A stretch of 64,000 nucleotides of DNA, taken from the NCBI RefSeq assembly GCF_004078655.1, contig NZ_RZNC01000001.1, positions 868,001 to 932,000 on the forward strand, read 5' to 3'. Made by a program: the position numbers and the translations under genes. The notes under the pieces were generated by a model. It made no database searches, was not told where the DNA came from, and saw only the letters and a program-made list of their open reading frames with translations. Shown here one piece after another: positions 8,801 through 21,144 of this stretch (positions are counted from its first letter, which is position 1; each line of letters opens with the position of its first letter). The stretch comes from Labedella populi (lineage in GTDB: Bacteria > Actinomycetota > Actinomycetes > Actinomycetales > Microbacteriaceae).

Positions 8801-10927
8801 GTGGCCACGAGCGTGTACATCACATCGGCGGAGGGGCACACCGGCAAGTCGACCATCGCCCTCGGGCTGCTCGACCTGCTCTCCCACGAGGTCAAGCGCG
8901 TCGGTGTCTTCCGCCCCATCTCCCGATCGGTCGAGGAGCGGGACTACGTCCTCGAACTCCTCCTGCAGCACGACGGGGTCGACCTCGAGTACGACGAGTG
9001 CATCGGCGTCGGGTACGACGACGTGCATGCCGACCCCGAACTGGCCCTGTCGCGGATCGTGCAGCGGTACAAGTCGGTCGAAGCGAAGTGCGACGCCGTC
9101 GTCGTCCTCGGTTCCGACTACACGGACGTCGGCAGCCCGACGGAGCTCGGGTTCAACGCGCGGATCGCGACCAACCTCGGCGCCCCCGTCCTCCTCGTGC
9201 TCGGCGGGCGAGAGGGTCAGGGCGGGGGAGAGCGCCTCGGTCAGAGCCGGTCGCGCAGTCCAGAGCACATGCGTCAGATCGCCGAGCTCGCGCTCGAAGA
9301 GCTGCGGAACGCCCATGCGACCCTCCTGGCCGTGATCGCGAACCGCGCCGACGGCACCGACACGGCCGCCGTCGTCGACGGCATCGAGGCAGCGAAGCCC
9401 GGTGTGCCCGTCTGGGCCATCCCCGAGGATCCGTATCTCGTCGCGCCGAGTATGGGATCGATCATGTCGTCGCTCGACGGCGAACTCCTCAAGGGCGACC
9501 CGGCCCTCCTGCAGCGGGAAGCGCTCGGGGTCGTCGTCGCGGGGATGGGCATGGTCAACGTCCTCCCGCGCCTCACGGAGGGCGCCGTGCTCGTCGTCGC
9601 GGGGGACCGGACCGAGGTCCTCCTCGCCGCGCTCATGGCCCAGGCCGCCGGAACGTTCCCGTCGATAGCGGGGATCGTGCTGAACGGCGGTTTCGACCTC
9701 CCCGAGCCGATCGAGAGGCTGCTCGACGGTTTGCCGCAGACCCTGCCGATCATCCGCACCGGTCTCGGCACCTACGACACGATCGTCTCGATCACCTCGA
9801 CGCGCGGCCGACTCGCCGCCGACTCGCAGCGGAAGTACGACGCGGCCCTCGCGCTCTTCGAGCAGCATGTCGATACCGACGCGCTGCTCGACCGGCTGCA
9901 GGTGAGCCGGACGTCGGTCGTCACTCCGCTCATGTTCGAGTACGGCCTGCTCGAGCAGGCCCGGGCGGCCGATCGACACATCGTCCTGCCGGAGGGGGAG
10001 GACGACCGCATCCTCCGCGCGGCCCACACGCTGCTCGCGCGCGACGTGGCCCGGCTCACGATCCTCGGAGAGCCGTTCGAGGTGCGCTCACGCGCCATCG
10101 AGCTCGGCCTCGACATCGCTCGCGCCGAGGTGCTGTCGCCGCACGATCCCGTGCTCGCGCTGAGGTTCGCGGAGGAGTACGCCCGTGTCCGCGCCCACAA
10201 GGGGGTCACCCTCGATCAGGCGAAGGACGTCGTGACCGACGTGTCGTACTTCGGAACGCTCATGGTGCACATGGGGCTCGCCGACGGGATGGTCTCGGGC
10301 GCCATCCACACGACGGCGCACACGATCCGACCCGGTTTCGAGATCATCAAGACGACGCCGGGCGTCAACGTGGTGTCGAGCGTCTTCCTCATGGCGCTCG
10401 AGGACCGCGTGCTCGTCTACGGCGACTGCGCCGTCGTGCCCGATCCGGATGCGTCCCAACTCGCCGACATCGCGATCTCCTCGGCGGGGACGGCAACCCA
10501 GTTCGGCATCGACCCGCGCATTGCGATGCTGTCGTACTCGACGGGGGAGTCGGGCTCCGGCGCCGACGTGGAGAAGGTGCGAGCGGCCACGGCCCTCGTC
10601 CGGGAACGTCGGCCCGACCTGCGGGTCGCCGGCCCGATCCAGTACGACGCGGCCGCCGACGCGGCCGTCGCGGCGACGAAGATGCCCGACTCCGACGTCG
10701 CGGGACGTGCGACCGTGTTCATCTTCCCCGACCTCAACACGGGCAACAACACCTACAAGGCCGTGCAGCGGTCGGCGGGCGCGGTAGCCATCGGGCCCGT
10801 GCTCCAGGGGCTCAACAAGCCGATCAACGACCTCTCGAGGGGAGCGACCGTGCAGGACATCGTGAACACCGTCGCGATCACGGCCATCCAGGCGGGCGCT
10901 CGCGCCGCACAGGAGACGGCGTCGTGA
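8801..10927 (+). CDS. pta: phosphate acetyltransferase
   Basis: Interconverts acetyl-CoA and acetyl phosphate; with AckA it links acetate to acetyl-CoA. The long (708-residue) form starts with a P-loop cobQ-type domain (SAEGHTGKST, residues 9-18), followed by a DRTGG-like middle region. The catalytic PTA domain fills the last ~330 residues (IVLPEGEDDRILRAA, LMVHMGLADGMVSGA, DLNTGNNTYKAVQRSAGA). GTG 8801 is preferred over the in-frame ATG 8795 because AAGGA lies 5 bases before the GTG and overlaps the ATG. Its stop overlaps the ackA start (GTGA), so the two are translationally coupled. Confidence 0.95.
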   Translation: MATSVYITSAEGHTGKSTIALGLLDLLSHEVKRVGVFRPISRSVEERDYVLELLLQHDGVDLEYDECIGVGYDDVHADPELALSRIVQRYKSVEAKCDAVVVLGSDYTDVGSPTELGFNARIATNLGAPVLLVLGGREGQGGGERLGQSRSRSPEHMRQIAELALEELRNAHATLLAVIANRADGTDTAAVVDGIEAAKPGVPVWAIPEDPYLVAPSMGSIMSSLDGELLKGDPALLQREALGVVVAGMGMVNVLPRLTEGAVLVVAGDRTEVLLAALMAQAAGTFPSIAGIVLNGGFDLPEPIERLLDGLPQTLPIIRTGLGTYDTIVSITSTRGRLAADSQRKYDAALALFEQHVDTDALLDRLQVSRTSVVTPLMFEYGLLEQARAADRHIVLPEGEDDRILRAAHTLLARDVARLTILGEPFEVRSRAIELGLDIARAEVLSPHDPVLALRFAEEYARVRAHKGVTLDQAKDVVTDVSYFGTLMVHMGLADGMVSGAIHTTAHTIRPGFEIIKTTPGVNVVSSVFLMALEDRVLVYGDCAVVPDPDASQLADIAISSAGTATQFGIDPRIAMLSYSTGESGSGADVEKVRAATALVRERRPDLRVAGPIQYDAAADAAVAATKMPDSDVAGRATVFIFPDLNTGNNTYKAVQRSAGAVAIGPVLQGLNKPINDLSRGATVQDIVNTVAITAIQAGARAAQETAS

Positions 10928-12129
10928 CGACCGTCCTCGTCGTCAACTCGGGGTCGTCGTCGTTCAAGTACCAGCTCATCGACGTCGAGAACCGCACGGC
11001 GCTCGCATCCGGACTGGTCGAGCGGATCGGTGACGACGCCGGCCGGGTGCGACACCGTGACGAGACCCGTGGTGATGCCGACGCGGTCTGGGAGCGCGAC
11101 ACCCCGATCGCCGACCACACCGCGGGCTTCGGCGAGATGATCGCGAGCTTCGACGAGCACGGGCCGTCTCTGGAGGAGAACAGGCCGGTCGCCGTCGGCC
11201 ACCGCGTCGTGCACGGCGGGCGGCGCTTCTTCGAGCCGACCGTCATCTCCGAGCTCGTCAAGATCAACATCGAGGACCTCTCCGACCTCGCGCCTCTTCA
11301 CAATCCCGCGGCCGTGCAGGGGATCGACGCCGCACAGAAGGTGTTTCCCGACATCCCGCACGTCGCGGTGTTCGACACGGCTTTCCACCAGACGCTGTCG
11401 CCCGCAGCATTCACCTATGCGATCGATCGCGACCTCGCGGCGAAGCACCGCATCCGCCGCTACGGCTTCCACGGCACCTCGCACAAGTACGTCTCGGAGC
11501 ACGTCGCGGAGTTCCTCGGCCGACCACTCGCCGACCTGAATCAGATCGTGCTCCACCTCGGCAACGGCGCGTCGATCACCGCCGTGCGGGGCGGGCGCTC
11601 CGTCGAGACCTCGATGGGCATGACACCCCTCGAGGGCCTCGTGATGGGCTCGCGCTCCGGCGATCTCGACCCGGCCGTCCTCCTCCACCTCATGCGGCGC
11701 GCGGGTATGTCGGCCGACGACCTCGACGAACTCCTCAACAAGCGCAGTGGTGTCCTCGGCTTGTCGGGCGTCTCCGACATGCGCGACCTCGGCCGGCGGG
11801 CTGAGGAGGGGGATGCGATCGCTCGAGAGACCCTCGACGTCTACGTGCACCGGCTCCGCCACTACATCGGGGCCTACTACGCCCAGCTCGGGCGAGTGGA
11901 CGTCATCGCGTTCACCGCCGGGATCGGCGAGAACGACCCGGTGATCCGCGCGGAGAGCCTCGCCGGGCTCGAGAGGCTCGGGATCGTCGTCGACGACGAG
12001 CGCAACGGGTCGGTCGTTCGCGGGGCGGTCTCCGTGATCTCGGCGGACGAGTCGGAGGTCACCGTGCTCGTCGTGCCGACCGACGAGGAGCTCGAGATCG
12101 CGGTGCAGACGCTCTCGGCCGTGAGCTGA
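10924..12129 (+). CDS. ackA: acetate kinase
   Basis: Transfers phosphate between acetyl phosphate and ADP to give acetate and ATP (reversible). The 401 residues match the family: N-terminal VNSGSSSFKYQLID, the FHGTSHKYVS signature near the middle, phosphate loop HLGNGASITAV, and GIGENDP toward the C-terminus. The start is GTG 10924, sharing four bases with the pta stop. In corynebacteria pta-ack is controlled by RamA/RamB; a RamB-like gene is present here at 52745, but no matching site was identified upstream of pta. Confidence 0.96.
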   Translation: MTTVLVVNSGSSSFKYQLIDVENRTALASGLVERIGDDAGRVRHRDETRGDADAVWERDTPIADHTAGFGEMIASFDEHGPSLEENRPVAVGHRVVHGGRRFFEPTVISELVKINIEDLSDLAPLHNPAAVQGIDAAQKVFPDIPHVAVFDTAFHQTLSPAAFTYAIDRDLAAKHRIRRYGFHGTSHKYVSEHVAEFLGRPLADLNQIVLHLGNGASITAVRGGRSVETSMGMTPLEGLVMGSRSGDLDPAVLLHLMRRAGMSADDLDELLNKRSGVLGLSGVSDMRDLGRRAEEGDAIARETLDVYVHRLRHYIGAYYAQLGRVDVIAFTAGIGENDPVIRAESLAGLERLGIVVDDERNGSVVRGAVSVISADESEVTVLVVPTDEELEIAVQTLSAVS

Positions 12130-12307
12130 TCCCGACCGCGAGGGTCAGGAGCAGCGCCAGCCGACGAGGGCGACGAGGCTCCTCGTCTGCGGGCGGCATC
12201 CGGGCCCACCCAGTGCTGCAGGGTCGCGCGGACGGTGATCGAGAGGGCGATAGCGATCGTCCTCCGCTTCGCCCGACCCGGCCGGACCGGCTGTCGGTGG
12301 TGGCGGC

Positions 12308-12313
12308 TACCAT
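12308..12313 (+). promoter_or_regulatory. -10 box, leaderless promoter of dnaX
   Basis: TACCAT ends six bases before GTG 12320, so transcription should start at or next to the start codon. No Shine-Dalgarno sequence is present. Confidence 0.55.
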
Positions 12314-12319
12314 TGACTC

Positions 12320-14905
12320 GTGGTCACCGCCCTCTATCGCCGATATCGGCCCGAGACGTTCGCCGAGATGATCGGTCAGTCTCAAGTGACCGATCCGCTC
12401 CGCACAGCGCTGCGCACCAACCGGGTCAACCACGCTTACCTCTTCAGCGGTCCGCGTGGCTGCGGCAAGACCACGTCGGCGCGCATCCTCGCGCGGTGCC
12501 TCAACTGCGCGGAGGGCCCGACGGACACGCCGTGCGGCGTCTGCGACAGTTGCGTCGAGCTGTCGCGCGACGGCGGGGGCTCGCTCGACGTGGTCGAGAT
12601 CGACGCCGCGAGTCACAACGGCGTGGACGACGCCCGCGATCTGCGCGAGCGCGCGATCTTCGCCCCGGCACGCGACCGCTACAAGATCTTCATCCTCGAC
12701 GAGGCGCACATGGTGACGCCGCAGGGATTCAACGCGCTCCTCAAGATCGTCGAGGAGCCGCCGGAGCACGTGAAGTTCATCTTCGCGACGACCGAGCCGG
12801 ACAAGGTCATCGGCACGATCCGTTCGCGGACGCACCACTACCCGTTCCGCCTGATCCCGCCGGCTCAGATGCTCGACTACGTCGCCGAGCTCTGCGAGGC
12901 CGAGGGCATGTCGGTGGAACCGGGGGTCCTGCCGCTCGTGGTGCGTGCCGGTGGGGGCTCCGCCCGTGACACGCTCTCGCTGCTCGACCAGCTCATGGCG
13001 GGGTCCGAGGGCTCGTCCGTCGACTACGAACGAGCCGTCTCCCTGCTGGGGTACACCCATACGGCGCTCCTCGACGAGGTCGCCGACGCCCTGGCGGCGA
13101 GCGACGCTGCGGGAGTCTTCGGTGCCGTCGACCGCGTCATCCAGACCGGACAGGATCCGCGCCGTTTCGTGGACGACCTCCTCGAACGCCTCCGCGACCT
13201 GATCGTCGTGGCGGCCACGTCCGACGGCGCGTCCGCCGTCATGCGGGGGATCCCGCAGGACGAACTCGATCGCATGTCGCGCCAGGCGTCGGCATTCGGG
13301 CAAGCGGAATTGTCGCGTGCAGCCGACCTCGTCGGGCGTGCCCTCACCGAGATGTCCGGTGCGACGTCACCACGACTCCACCTCGAACTCATGATGGCGC
13401 GCATCCTCGTGCCCGCCGCCGACGCGACGGCCCGCGGGGCGCTCGCCCGTGTCGAGCGGCTCGAGCGCCGTGTCGGGGTCGACGGCGGCCCCGTGGCCGG
13501 GTCGACGCCGATCACGACCGCCGCCGACGGGCAGAGCGTCCCTCCGGCTTCGGCGGCGGCGTCGTCGTCCGTGTCGGCTCCGGCGCCTGCTGCGGCCTCC
13601 ACCGGGGGAGCGGGCGCGAGCGCCGCGTCGGCCGACGCCGAGGCGGTCCCACCGTCCGCCTCCGACGGCCCCGCTTCGGCTCCCGCGGCTTCGCGGGCGG
13701 AGAGTTCTGCTCCCGCCGTCCCGGCACGAGCGGATGCGGTGTCGCCGTCGGCACCGGACCCGGAGAGCACCCCGCCTCGTCCGACGACGCCGCCGACGGG
13801 TACCGTCTCGCTGCAGCAGCTCAAGGACGCCTGGCCTGAGGTGCTCGAGCGCGTCGGCGCCGCGAAGCGCGGGGCGTGGATGGTCGCCGTCACGGCGACC
13901 GTGCGCAACCTCGAGGGCGACGTGCTCACTCTCACGTTCCCGAGTCAGCACGATGTCGAGAGCTTCAAGCAACTGAACGCCGGTACCGGCGTGAGCGAGT
14001 ACGTGCGCCAAGCCATCCTCGACGTCCTCGGTATCCGTGTGAAGTACATCGCACGAGTCGACGGTGCGCCCGTCGTGGCACCGGCTGCCCCGGCGCCCGC
14101 CGTCCTGAGCGCCACTCCGGTCGAGGAGCGCTCACCGCGACGGTCCGCCGGGACCGGTGGTGCGGTCGCCGGAGGGCCGACGAGCGCGGCTTCGCCGGGT
14201 CCGGCCGCGTCGGCCGACCCGACGGGGGGTCCGGCCGCGGCGCGATCGACGGCGCGAGCACAGCAGAACCCCGGGCGCCGCACGCCGCCACAAGCCCCCG
14301 CCGACGACGATGTGCCGCCGCTGTCGGACGATGACGCGCCGCCGGACGACTCTGTTCCGCCGCCGCTCGAGGATCACGAGCGGCCCGGGCGCGGCGCGCC
14401 GGCCGGTCGACGACCGGGGAGCGCCGCACCGCAGGACGCGGGAGCGCCGCGGACGAGCGCGTCGTCCCCCGCAGCGTCATCGCCCACGGTGTCGTCGCAC
14501 GTAGCGTCGTCGGCCAGGGCCACGGCCGCACCGCCCGCCGGTGCTGCGCCGCAGAAGAGCACGCCGCCCTCGTCGAGTGGCACGACGGACGCGGCGGGAT
14601 GGCACGTCGTCGCGATCCCCGGCGCCTCCCGCTCGGGGGCGGACGCCGGCCCCCCGGCGGCACCGAGCGTTCCGGATCCGCAGCCGAGCCCGCCGACCGT
14701 CGCCCCGGCGGTCACTGCGGCACCGGTCGCCGAGATCCCGGAGCCACGCGCGGTCGCCGCTGAGCGGCCCATACGCCCTGCGGTCGCCTCCGATTCCTCG
14801 GGTCGGCAGAACGCCCGTTACGGCGAGGCGGTCGTGCGCGAGATCCTCGGGGCCCGCTTCATCGAGGAGCAGCCGTACTCGCCGCCGTCGAGGTTCACAC
14901 CATGA
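12320..14905 (+). CDS. dnaX: DNA polymerase III subunit gamma/tau
   Basis: Clamp-loader ATPase of the replicative polymerase. The AAA+ core holds Walker [10 protein letters not shown] (44-52), zinc cysteines C63, C72, C75 and C78 ([17 protein letters not shown]), Walker B ILDEAHM (125-131) and the sensor [10 protein letters not shown]. Domain III follows to ~360. The tau part contains long Ala/Pro/Ser-rich linkers (~395-490 and ~590-800) around a folded segment ([24 protein letters not shown]). It ends with the conserved actinobacterial tail [18 protein letters not shown]. The 861 residues are long because of the linkers. Leaderless start, then recR 17 bases downstream. Confidence 0.96.
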   Translation: MVTALYRRYRPETFAEMIGQSQVTDPLRTALRTNRVNHAYLFSGPRGCGKTTSARILARCLNCAEGPTDTPCGVCDSCVELSRDGGGSLDVVEIDAASHNGVDDARDLRERAIFAPARDRYKIFILDEAHMVTPQGFNALLKIVEEPPEHVKFIFATTEPDKVIGTIRSRTHHYPFRLIPPAQMLDYVAELCEAEGMSVEPGVLPLVVRAGGGSARDTLSLLDQLMAGSEGSSVDYERAVSLLGYTHTALLDEVADALAASDAAGVFGAVDRVIQTGQDPRRFVDDLLERLRDLIVVAATSDGASAVMRGIPQDELDRMSRQASAFGQAELSRAADLVGRALTEMSGATSPRLHLELMMARILVPAADATARGALARVERLERRVGVDGGPVAGSTPITTAADGQSVPPASAAASSSVSAPAPAAASTGGAGASAASADAEAVPPSASDGPASAPAASRAESSAPAVPARADAVSPSAPDPESTPPRPTTPPTGTVSLQQLKDAWPEVLERVGAAKRGAWMVAVTATVRNLEGDVLTLTFPSQHDVESFKQLNAGTGVSEYVRQAILDVLGIRVKYIARVDGAPVVAPAAPAPAVLSATPVEERSPRRSAGTGGAVAGGPTSAASPGPAASADPTGGPAAARSTARAQQNPGRRTPPQAPADDDVPPLSDDDAPPDDSVPPPLEDHERPGRGAPAGRRPGSAAPQDAGAPRTSASSPAASSPTVSSHVASSARATAAPPAGAAPQKSTPPSSSGTTDAAGWHVVAIPGASRSGADAGPPAAPSVPDPQPSPPTVAPAVTAAPVAEIPEPRAVAAERPIRPAVASDSSGRQNARYGEAVVREILGARFIEEQPYSPPSRFTP

Positions 14906-14922
14906 CGGAAGGGGAGTAGGCC

Positions 14923-15522
14923 GTGTACGAGGGAATCGTCCAGGAGCTCATCGACGAATTCGGCCGGCTTCCGGGTATCGGCCCGAAGTCGGCGCAACGC
15001 ATCGCGTTCCACATCCTGCAGACCGAGACGTTCGACGTGTCCCGGCTCGCCGAACTGCTCACGGAGTTGCGCGAGAAGGTGCATTTCTGTGCGATCTGCG
15101 GCAACGTTGCCGAGCAGGAGACGTGCTCGATCTGCCGGGACCCCCGTCGGACGCCCGCGCTCATCTGCGTCGTCGAAGAGGCGAAGGACGTCGTCGCGAT
15201 CGAACGCACGCGAGAGTTCCGCGGTCTCTACCACGTGCTCGGCGGAGCGATCAGTCCGATCGACGGCATCGGGCCCGACGAGCTGCGCATCCGCCAACTG
15301 CTGCAGCGGCTCGCCGACGGTACGGTGCAGGAGGTCATCATCGCGACCGACCCGAACCTCGAGGGCGAGGCCACGGCCACGTACCTCAGTCGCCTCCTGC
15401 AGACGCTCGAGATCCGCGTGACCCGACTCGCCTCAGGTCTGCCCGTCGGCGGCGACCTCGAATATGCGGACGAGATCACCCTCGGTCGCGCCTTCGAGGG
15501 ACGGACGGTCCTCTCCAACTGA
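14923..15522 (+). CDS. recR: recombination mediator protein RecR
   Basis: Acts with RecO (and RecF) to load RecA at single-strand gaps. The 199 residues are the normal length. They contain an N-terminal helix-hairpin-helix ([18 protein letters not shown]), a C4 zinc finger ([16 protein letters not shown]) and a Toprim domain ([13 protein letters not shown], then [15 protein letters not shown]). The start is GTG 14923 with GGAAGGGGAG upstream. It is co-transcribed with dnaX, a widespread pairing. Confidence 0.97.
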   Translation: MYEGIVQELIDEFGRLPGIGPKSAQRIAFHILQTETFDVSRLAELLTELREKVHFCAICGNVAEQETCSICRDPRRTPALICVVEEAKDVVAIERTREFRGLYHVLGGAISPIDGIGPDELRIRQLLQRLADGTVQEVIIATDPNLEGEATATYLSRLLQTLEIRVTRLASGLPVGGDLEYADEITLGRAFEGRTVLSN

Positions 15523-15668
15523 CGGCGCGATGCCACGCCCCCGGTGCTCGGGGTCGCCGGCGGTCGGCGAGCGGCGTCCGTCCGTCCCGTCACATTTCCG
15601 GTCGGTCATGCCGCGAACCCTACAATGGTGACCGGGCTTCGCCCGTCATCCCACCCAGGAGTCATCCC

Positions 15669-18013
<2,345 letters not shown>

Positions 18014-18047
18014 TCGTGTCCGGCGGGGCGCCCGTCGGACCCGTTGC

Positions 18048-18053
18048 TACTCT
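18048..18053 (+). promoter_or_regulatory. -10 box, leaderless promoter of the histidine kinase gene
   Basis: TACTCT ends six bases before ATG 18060. The gene is therefore probably expressed separately from asd and without a leader. Confidence 0.5.
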
Positions 18054-18059
18054 CGACCC

Positions 18060-19745
18060 ATGGCTCGAGTGATGGCGCGCGTTGCGGGCGTCGCGGCGCA
18101 ACGCCTCGAGCGCAGCGTGTTCCGCATGCAGATGCTCGCGGCGACCTCGGTGCTCGCGCTCACCGTCGTGACGTACGTGTTCTCGCCGCTCGGCGTGACG
18201 AACGCGTTGTATGTGACGGGCCTCGCGATCATGTTCCTCGCGACGGCCGTCGCCGCCGCGGTGCCGTGGGCCCGGTTGCCGCACAACGCCATCGCCGCGG
18301 TCCCCCTCCTCGACATCGCGGCCATGATGTTCGTGCGCGAGGGTGAACCGGCTGCCGCCGCGAGTCTGTTCTTCGTGTTCCCGATCTTCTGGCTCGCGAC
18401 CCACTTCTCGACGTGGATCGCGATCCTGGGACCGGCCATCTGCGCGGGCCTGCTCTGGACGTCGGTCTGGTGGCGCGGAGAGACGCTCACCGTCTCGAAC
18501 GTCCCCACCCTCTTCGTGCTGCCGATCACGTTCATGTTCCTCGCGACCGCGGCGTACCAGGCCGCTCGGCGCGGCGCCGCGCATCGGATCCTGCTCCGCC
18601 AGCAGTCGCGGTTGCTCGAAGGCGCCGTCGCCGGGGTGCGCCGCCAGCAGGAGACCCTCGACGAGATCATCAACGCCGTGACCTTCGGGGTGATCGGATA
18701 CGACGAACGCGGCAACGTCGTGCTCGTGAACCAGGCGCATCGAGCGCTCATGGAGCCCTTCGGCGATCTCAACGACGCCCTGGTCCAGGAGCGGGTGTAC
18801 CTGCCGGACCGGGTGACGCCGATTCCGGAGCGCAGACGACCGTACCGACGGGCGATGCGCGGCGAGGTCTTCGACAACGAGATCATCTGGCAGGGCCGGC
18901 CGGGAGAGCGACGGATCGCCCTCGCCGTCTCCGCCCGTCAACTCCTCGACGACGACGGCGAAAGCCAGGGGTGCATCATCATCACGCGCGACGTGACGCC
19001 GGAGCTCGCCGCCGTGGAGGCGCGTGACGACTTCGTGGCGTCGGTGTCGCACGAGTTGCGCACACCCCTGACCTCCGTTCTCGGGTACCTCGACCTCGTC
19101 GTCGACAATCCCGGACTCGACACCGAATCCCGACGTCTCGTCGGTATCGCGCTCGACAACTCCGAGCGGCTGCTCCAGATCGTGAGTGATCTCCTCGTCA
19201 CCGTCAGTGGCGACTCCCACCAGTTCGTGATGCACTTCGCCCCGTGCGAGATCACGGAGATCGCGGCGCAATCGATCGAGGCCGCGCGTGTCGCGGGAGG
19301 AGCTCGCGGCATCACGCTCGACGTGCGCTCGAGCGGGGACGTCATCGTGATGGGGGACGCGTTCCGGCTCCGGCAGGTCATGGACAACTTCGTGTCGAAC
19401 GCGATCAAGTACAACGTCGACGGCGGTTCGGTCGTCGTGACCATCACGGACACGGGCTCCGACGCACGCGTGACGGTGCGGGACACGGGGCGCGGCATGC
19501 GTCCGGACGAGCAGGAGCGGCTGTTCGAGCGCTTCTACCGGGCGGATTCCGTTCGGCAGACGTCGATCCATGGCACGGGTCTCGGCCTCAACATCGCTCG
19601 CGAGATCATCGAGGAGCACGGCGGCTCCGTCTCGGTGGAGAGCGAGCGGGGCGTGGGGACGACGTTCACCATGACCCTCCCGAAAGAGCCTCGATCCGCA
19701 ACGGTGACGGGCAAAAGACAAGGACGGAACGGTCATGATGCTTGA
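18060..19745 (+). CDS. membrane sensor histidine kinase with PAS-like domain
   Basis: 561 residues. Five or six hydrophobic helices span ~24-165, followed by a coiled segment and a PAS-like region (~200-310: DEIINAVTFGVIGYDERGNVVLVNQAHR). The HisKA domain has the phosphorylated His331 in SHELRTPLTSVLGY. The ATPase domain shows the N box (DNFVSNAIKYN), G1 (DTGRGM), F box (FERFYRAD) and G2 (GTGLGLNIA), all intact. It has no extracellular sensor loop of size, so it probably senses within the membrane or through PAS. The stop overlaps the next gene. No response regulator is adjacent; the orphan OmpR-type regulator at 23777 is the nearest candidate partner. Confidence 0.92.
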   Translation: MARVMARVAGVAAQRLERSVFRMQMLAATSVLALTVVTYVFSPLGVTNALYVTGLAIMFLATAVAAAVPWARLPHNAIAAVPLLDIAAMMFVREGEPAAAASLFFVFPIFWLATHFSTWIAILGPAICAGLLWTSVWWRGETLTVSNVPTLFVLPITFMFLATAAYQAARRGAAHRILLRQQSRLLEGAVAGVRRQQETLDEIINAVTFGVIGYDERGNVVLVNQAHRALMEPFGDLNDALVQERVYLPDRVTPIPERRRPYRRAMRGEVFDNEIIWQGRPGERRIALAVSARQLLDDDGESQGCIIITRDVTPELAAVEARDDFVASVSHELRTPLTSVLGYLDLVVDNPGLDTESRRLVGIALDNSERLLQIVSDLLVTVSGDSHQFVMHFAPCEITEIAAQSIEAARVAGGARGITLDVRSSGDVIVMGDAFRLRQVMDNFVSNAIKYNVDGGSVVVTITDTGSDARVTVRDTGRGMRPDEQERLFERFYRADSVRQTSIHGTGLGLNIAREIIEEHGGSVSVESERGVGTTFTMTLPKEPRSATVTGKRQGRNGHDA

Positions 19746-20943
19746 CACCGGCACCCTCATGGTGATGAGCGCGCTCGTCACCATCCTCGCAGGGGCGTCG
19801 TTCATCCTGAACACCTCCATCCAGCGGATCGACCTCGTGTCGCGCCTCTGGACGGTCGCGTTCACGAACGGCATGCTGGCTTCGCTCGCCTACGGCTTCG
19901 ACGCCATCAGCCCGGGTCTGTGGGTCACGGTTGCGGTGGGCAACGCGGCCGTCACGGCGGCCGTGGGCTTCGTGTGGGCCGGCTGCCGCGCGTACAACGG
20001 TCGGCGGCCCTGGCTCGTGGTCGTCGTCGTTGTGACCGTCGCGGTCGCCGCGGCTGTCGTCGTCCGGGGGCCGGAGGGAGGCGAATGGGCCGGAGGTTGG
20101 GCGATGCTTGCGGGCGTCGGGCTCTTCGCGCTGCTTGCGGGAGTCGAGGGTCTCACGGGGCAGATGCGCTCCCGGGTGAATGCACGCTTGTTGGCCGTCG
20201 TCATGCTCGTGATCGCCGGTTTCTACCTCGCACGTTGCGCGGTCTTCCTGCTGTACGGGCCCTACAGTGATCTCTTCCGCGCCTACTTCGGCACGAATCT
20301 CGCGACCTTCGTGACGATCCTCTTCATGATCTCCTCGTCCGTCGCGATGACGAGCCTGCAGGTGGAGCGCTCGCTCAGCGGGGCCAATCCCCTCGTCCGC
20401 GGGGGACGACGCACGTTCACGCTGGGGGTTCTGGCGAGCGACACCTTCGAAGAGGGAGCGCGGGACCGCATCGACCGCGCGCGCCGCCGCTCGAGTTCGG
20501 TTGCGCTCCTGCTCATCCGCATCGACGGCCTCAAGGAGATCAACACGGCGTTCGGCCGCGGGACGGGTGATGTGGCCCTGCAGACGGTCGCGACGGTGCT
20601 GCGCGAGGTGACGCCGACGTCCTCCATCCTCGGCCGTCAGGACTCCTCGCACTTCGGTGTGCTCGTGATGGTGTCGGAACCGCAAGCGACGCGGGAGATC
20701 GCCGAGGCGGTGCTCGCCGAGATCGTGGAGGCGCGCGTCGAGGGCACGAACGACATCCGTTTGAGCGCGTCCATCGGTGTCGCCGACAGCTTCACCGTGC
20801 CCTTCGACTTCGACAAGCTGCGAGACGCAGCCCTCGGTGCTCTCGATCGCGCCCGCGAGGCCGGCGGCAACAGGGTCGAGGCGGCGGTCCAGACTCAAGC
20901 GGTTCCGCGCCGCATCGACCGTTCCCGCATGGCTCTCGACTGA
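19735..20943 (+). CDS. membrane protein with degenerate GGDEF domain
   Basis: 402 residues from ATG 19735 (AAGGACGG upstream), overlapping the kinase stop by 11 bases. About six membrane helices fill residues 5-205. The C-terminal ~170 residues follow the diguanylate cyclase fold (LLLIRIDGLKEINTAFGRGTGDVALQTVATVLRE; later IRLSASIGVAD). The GG(D/E)EF active-site loop is replaced by QDSSHF, and the metal-binding Asp region is also altered. It is therefore unlikely to make c-di-GMP and may act as a nucleotide-binding or protein-interaction module. Translational coupling to the kinase suggests a joint signalling role. Confidence 0.85.
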   Translation: MMLDTGTLMVMSALVTILAGASFILNTSIQRIDLVSRLWTVAFTNGMLASLAYGFDAISPGLWVTVAVGNAAVTAAVGFVWAGCRAYNGRRPWLVVVVVVTVAVAAAVVVRGPEGGEWAGGWAMLAGVGLFALLAGVEGLTGQMRSRVNARLLAVVMLVIAGFYLARCAVFLLYGPYSDLFRAYFGTNLATFVTILFMISSSVAMTSLQVERSLSGANPLVRGGRRTFTLGVLASDTFEEGARDRIDRARRRSSSVALLLIRIDGLKEINTAFGRGTGDVALQTVATVLREVTPTSSILGRQDSSHFGVLVMVSEPQATREIAEAVLAEIVEARVEGTNDIRLSASIGVADSFTVPFDFDKLRDAALGALDRAREAGGNRVEAAVQTQAVPRRIDRSRMALD

Positions 20944-20951
20944 CCCAAAGC

Positions 20952-21137
20952 GCTACACCCGCACGAGGGCTCCAGCTACACCTAGCGCCCTCGAGGCCCA
21001 ACTGGCGCCCTCGGTTCATGTTCGCATCGAGTCCCACCGCGGCTCGTCCCTGACGAGCCGCCGAAAGCCTGCTTACGAGCGCGCCAGCTCGGTGCCGAGG
21101 GCGCCACGTAGAGGTGTAGCCCTCGTGCGGGTGTAGC
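20952..21137. repeat. 186-bp element with 20-bp terminal inverted repeats
   Basis: GCTACACCCGCACGAGGGCT at 20952-20971 is repeated exactly, inverted, at 21118-21137. Inside, a second pair (GCTACACCT and GCGCCCTCG on the left, 20975-20993; their complements at 21096-21120) extends the stem. A central hairpin GGCTCGTC/GACGAGCC lies near 21041-21059. It fills the gap between the convergent GGDEF-like and lipoprotein genes. It could act as a two-way terminator or be a MITE-like insertion; no target-site duplication is evident. Confidence 0.8.
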
Positions 21138-21144
21138 TCTCTGG

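Noticed and set aside
8998-10923. Long plus-strand frame continuous with ackA inside pta
   Set aside because: It is an alternative frame of pta with Arg-rich composition; ackA starts at GTG 10924 with clear family homology.
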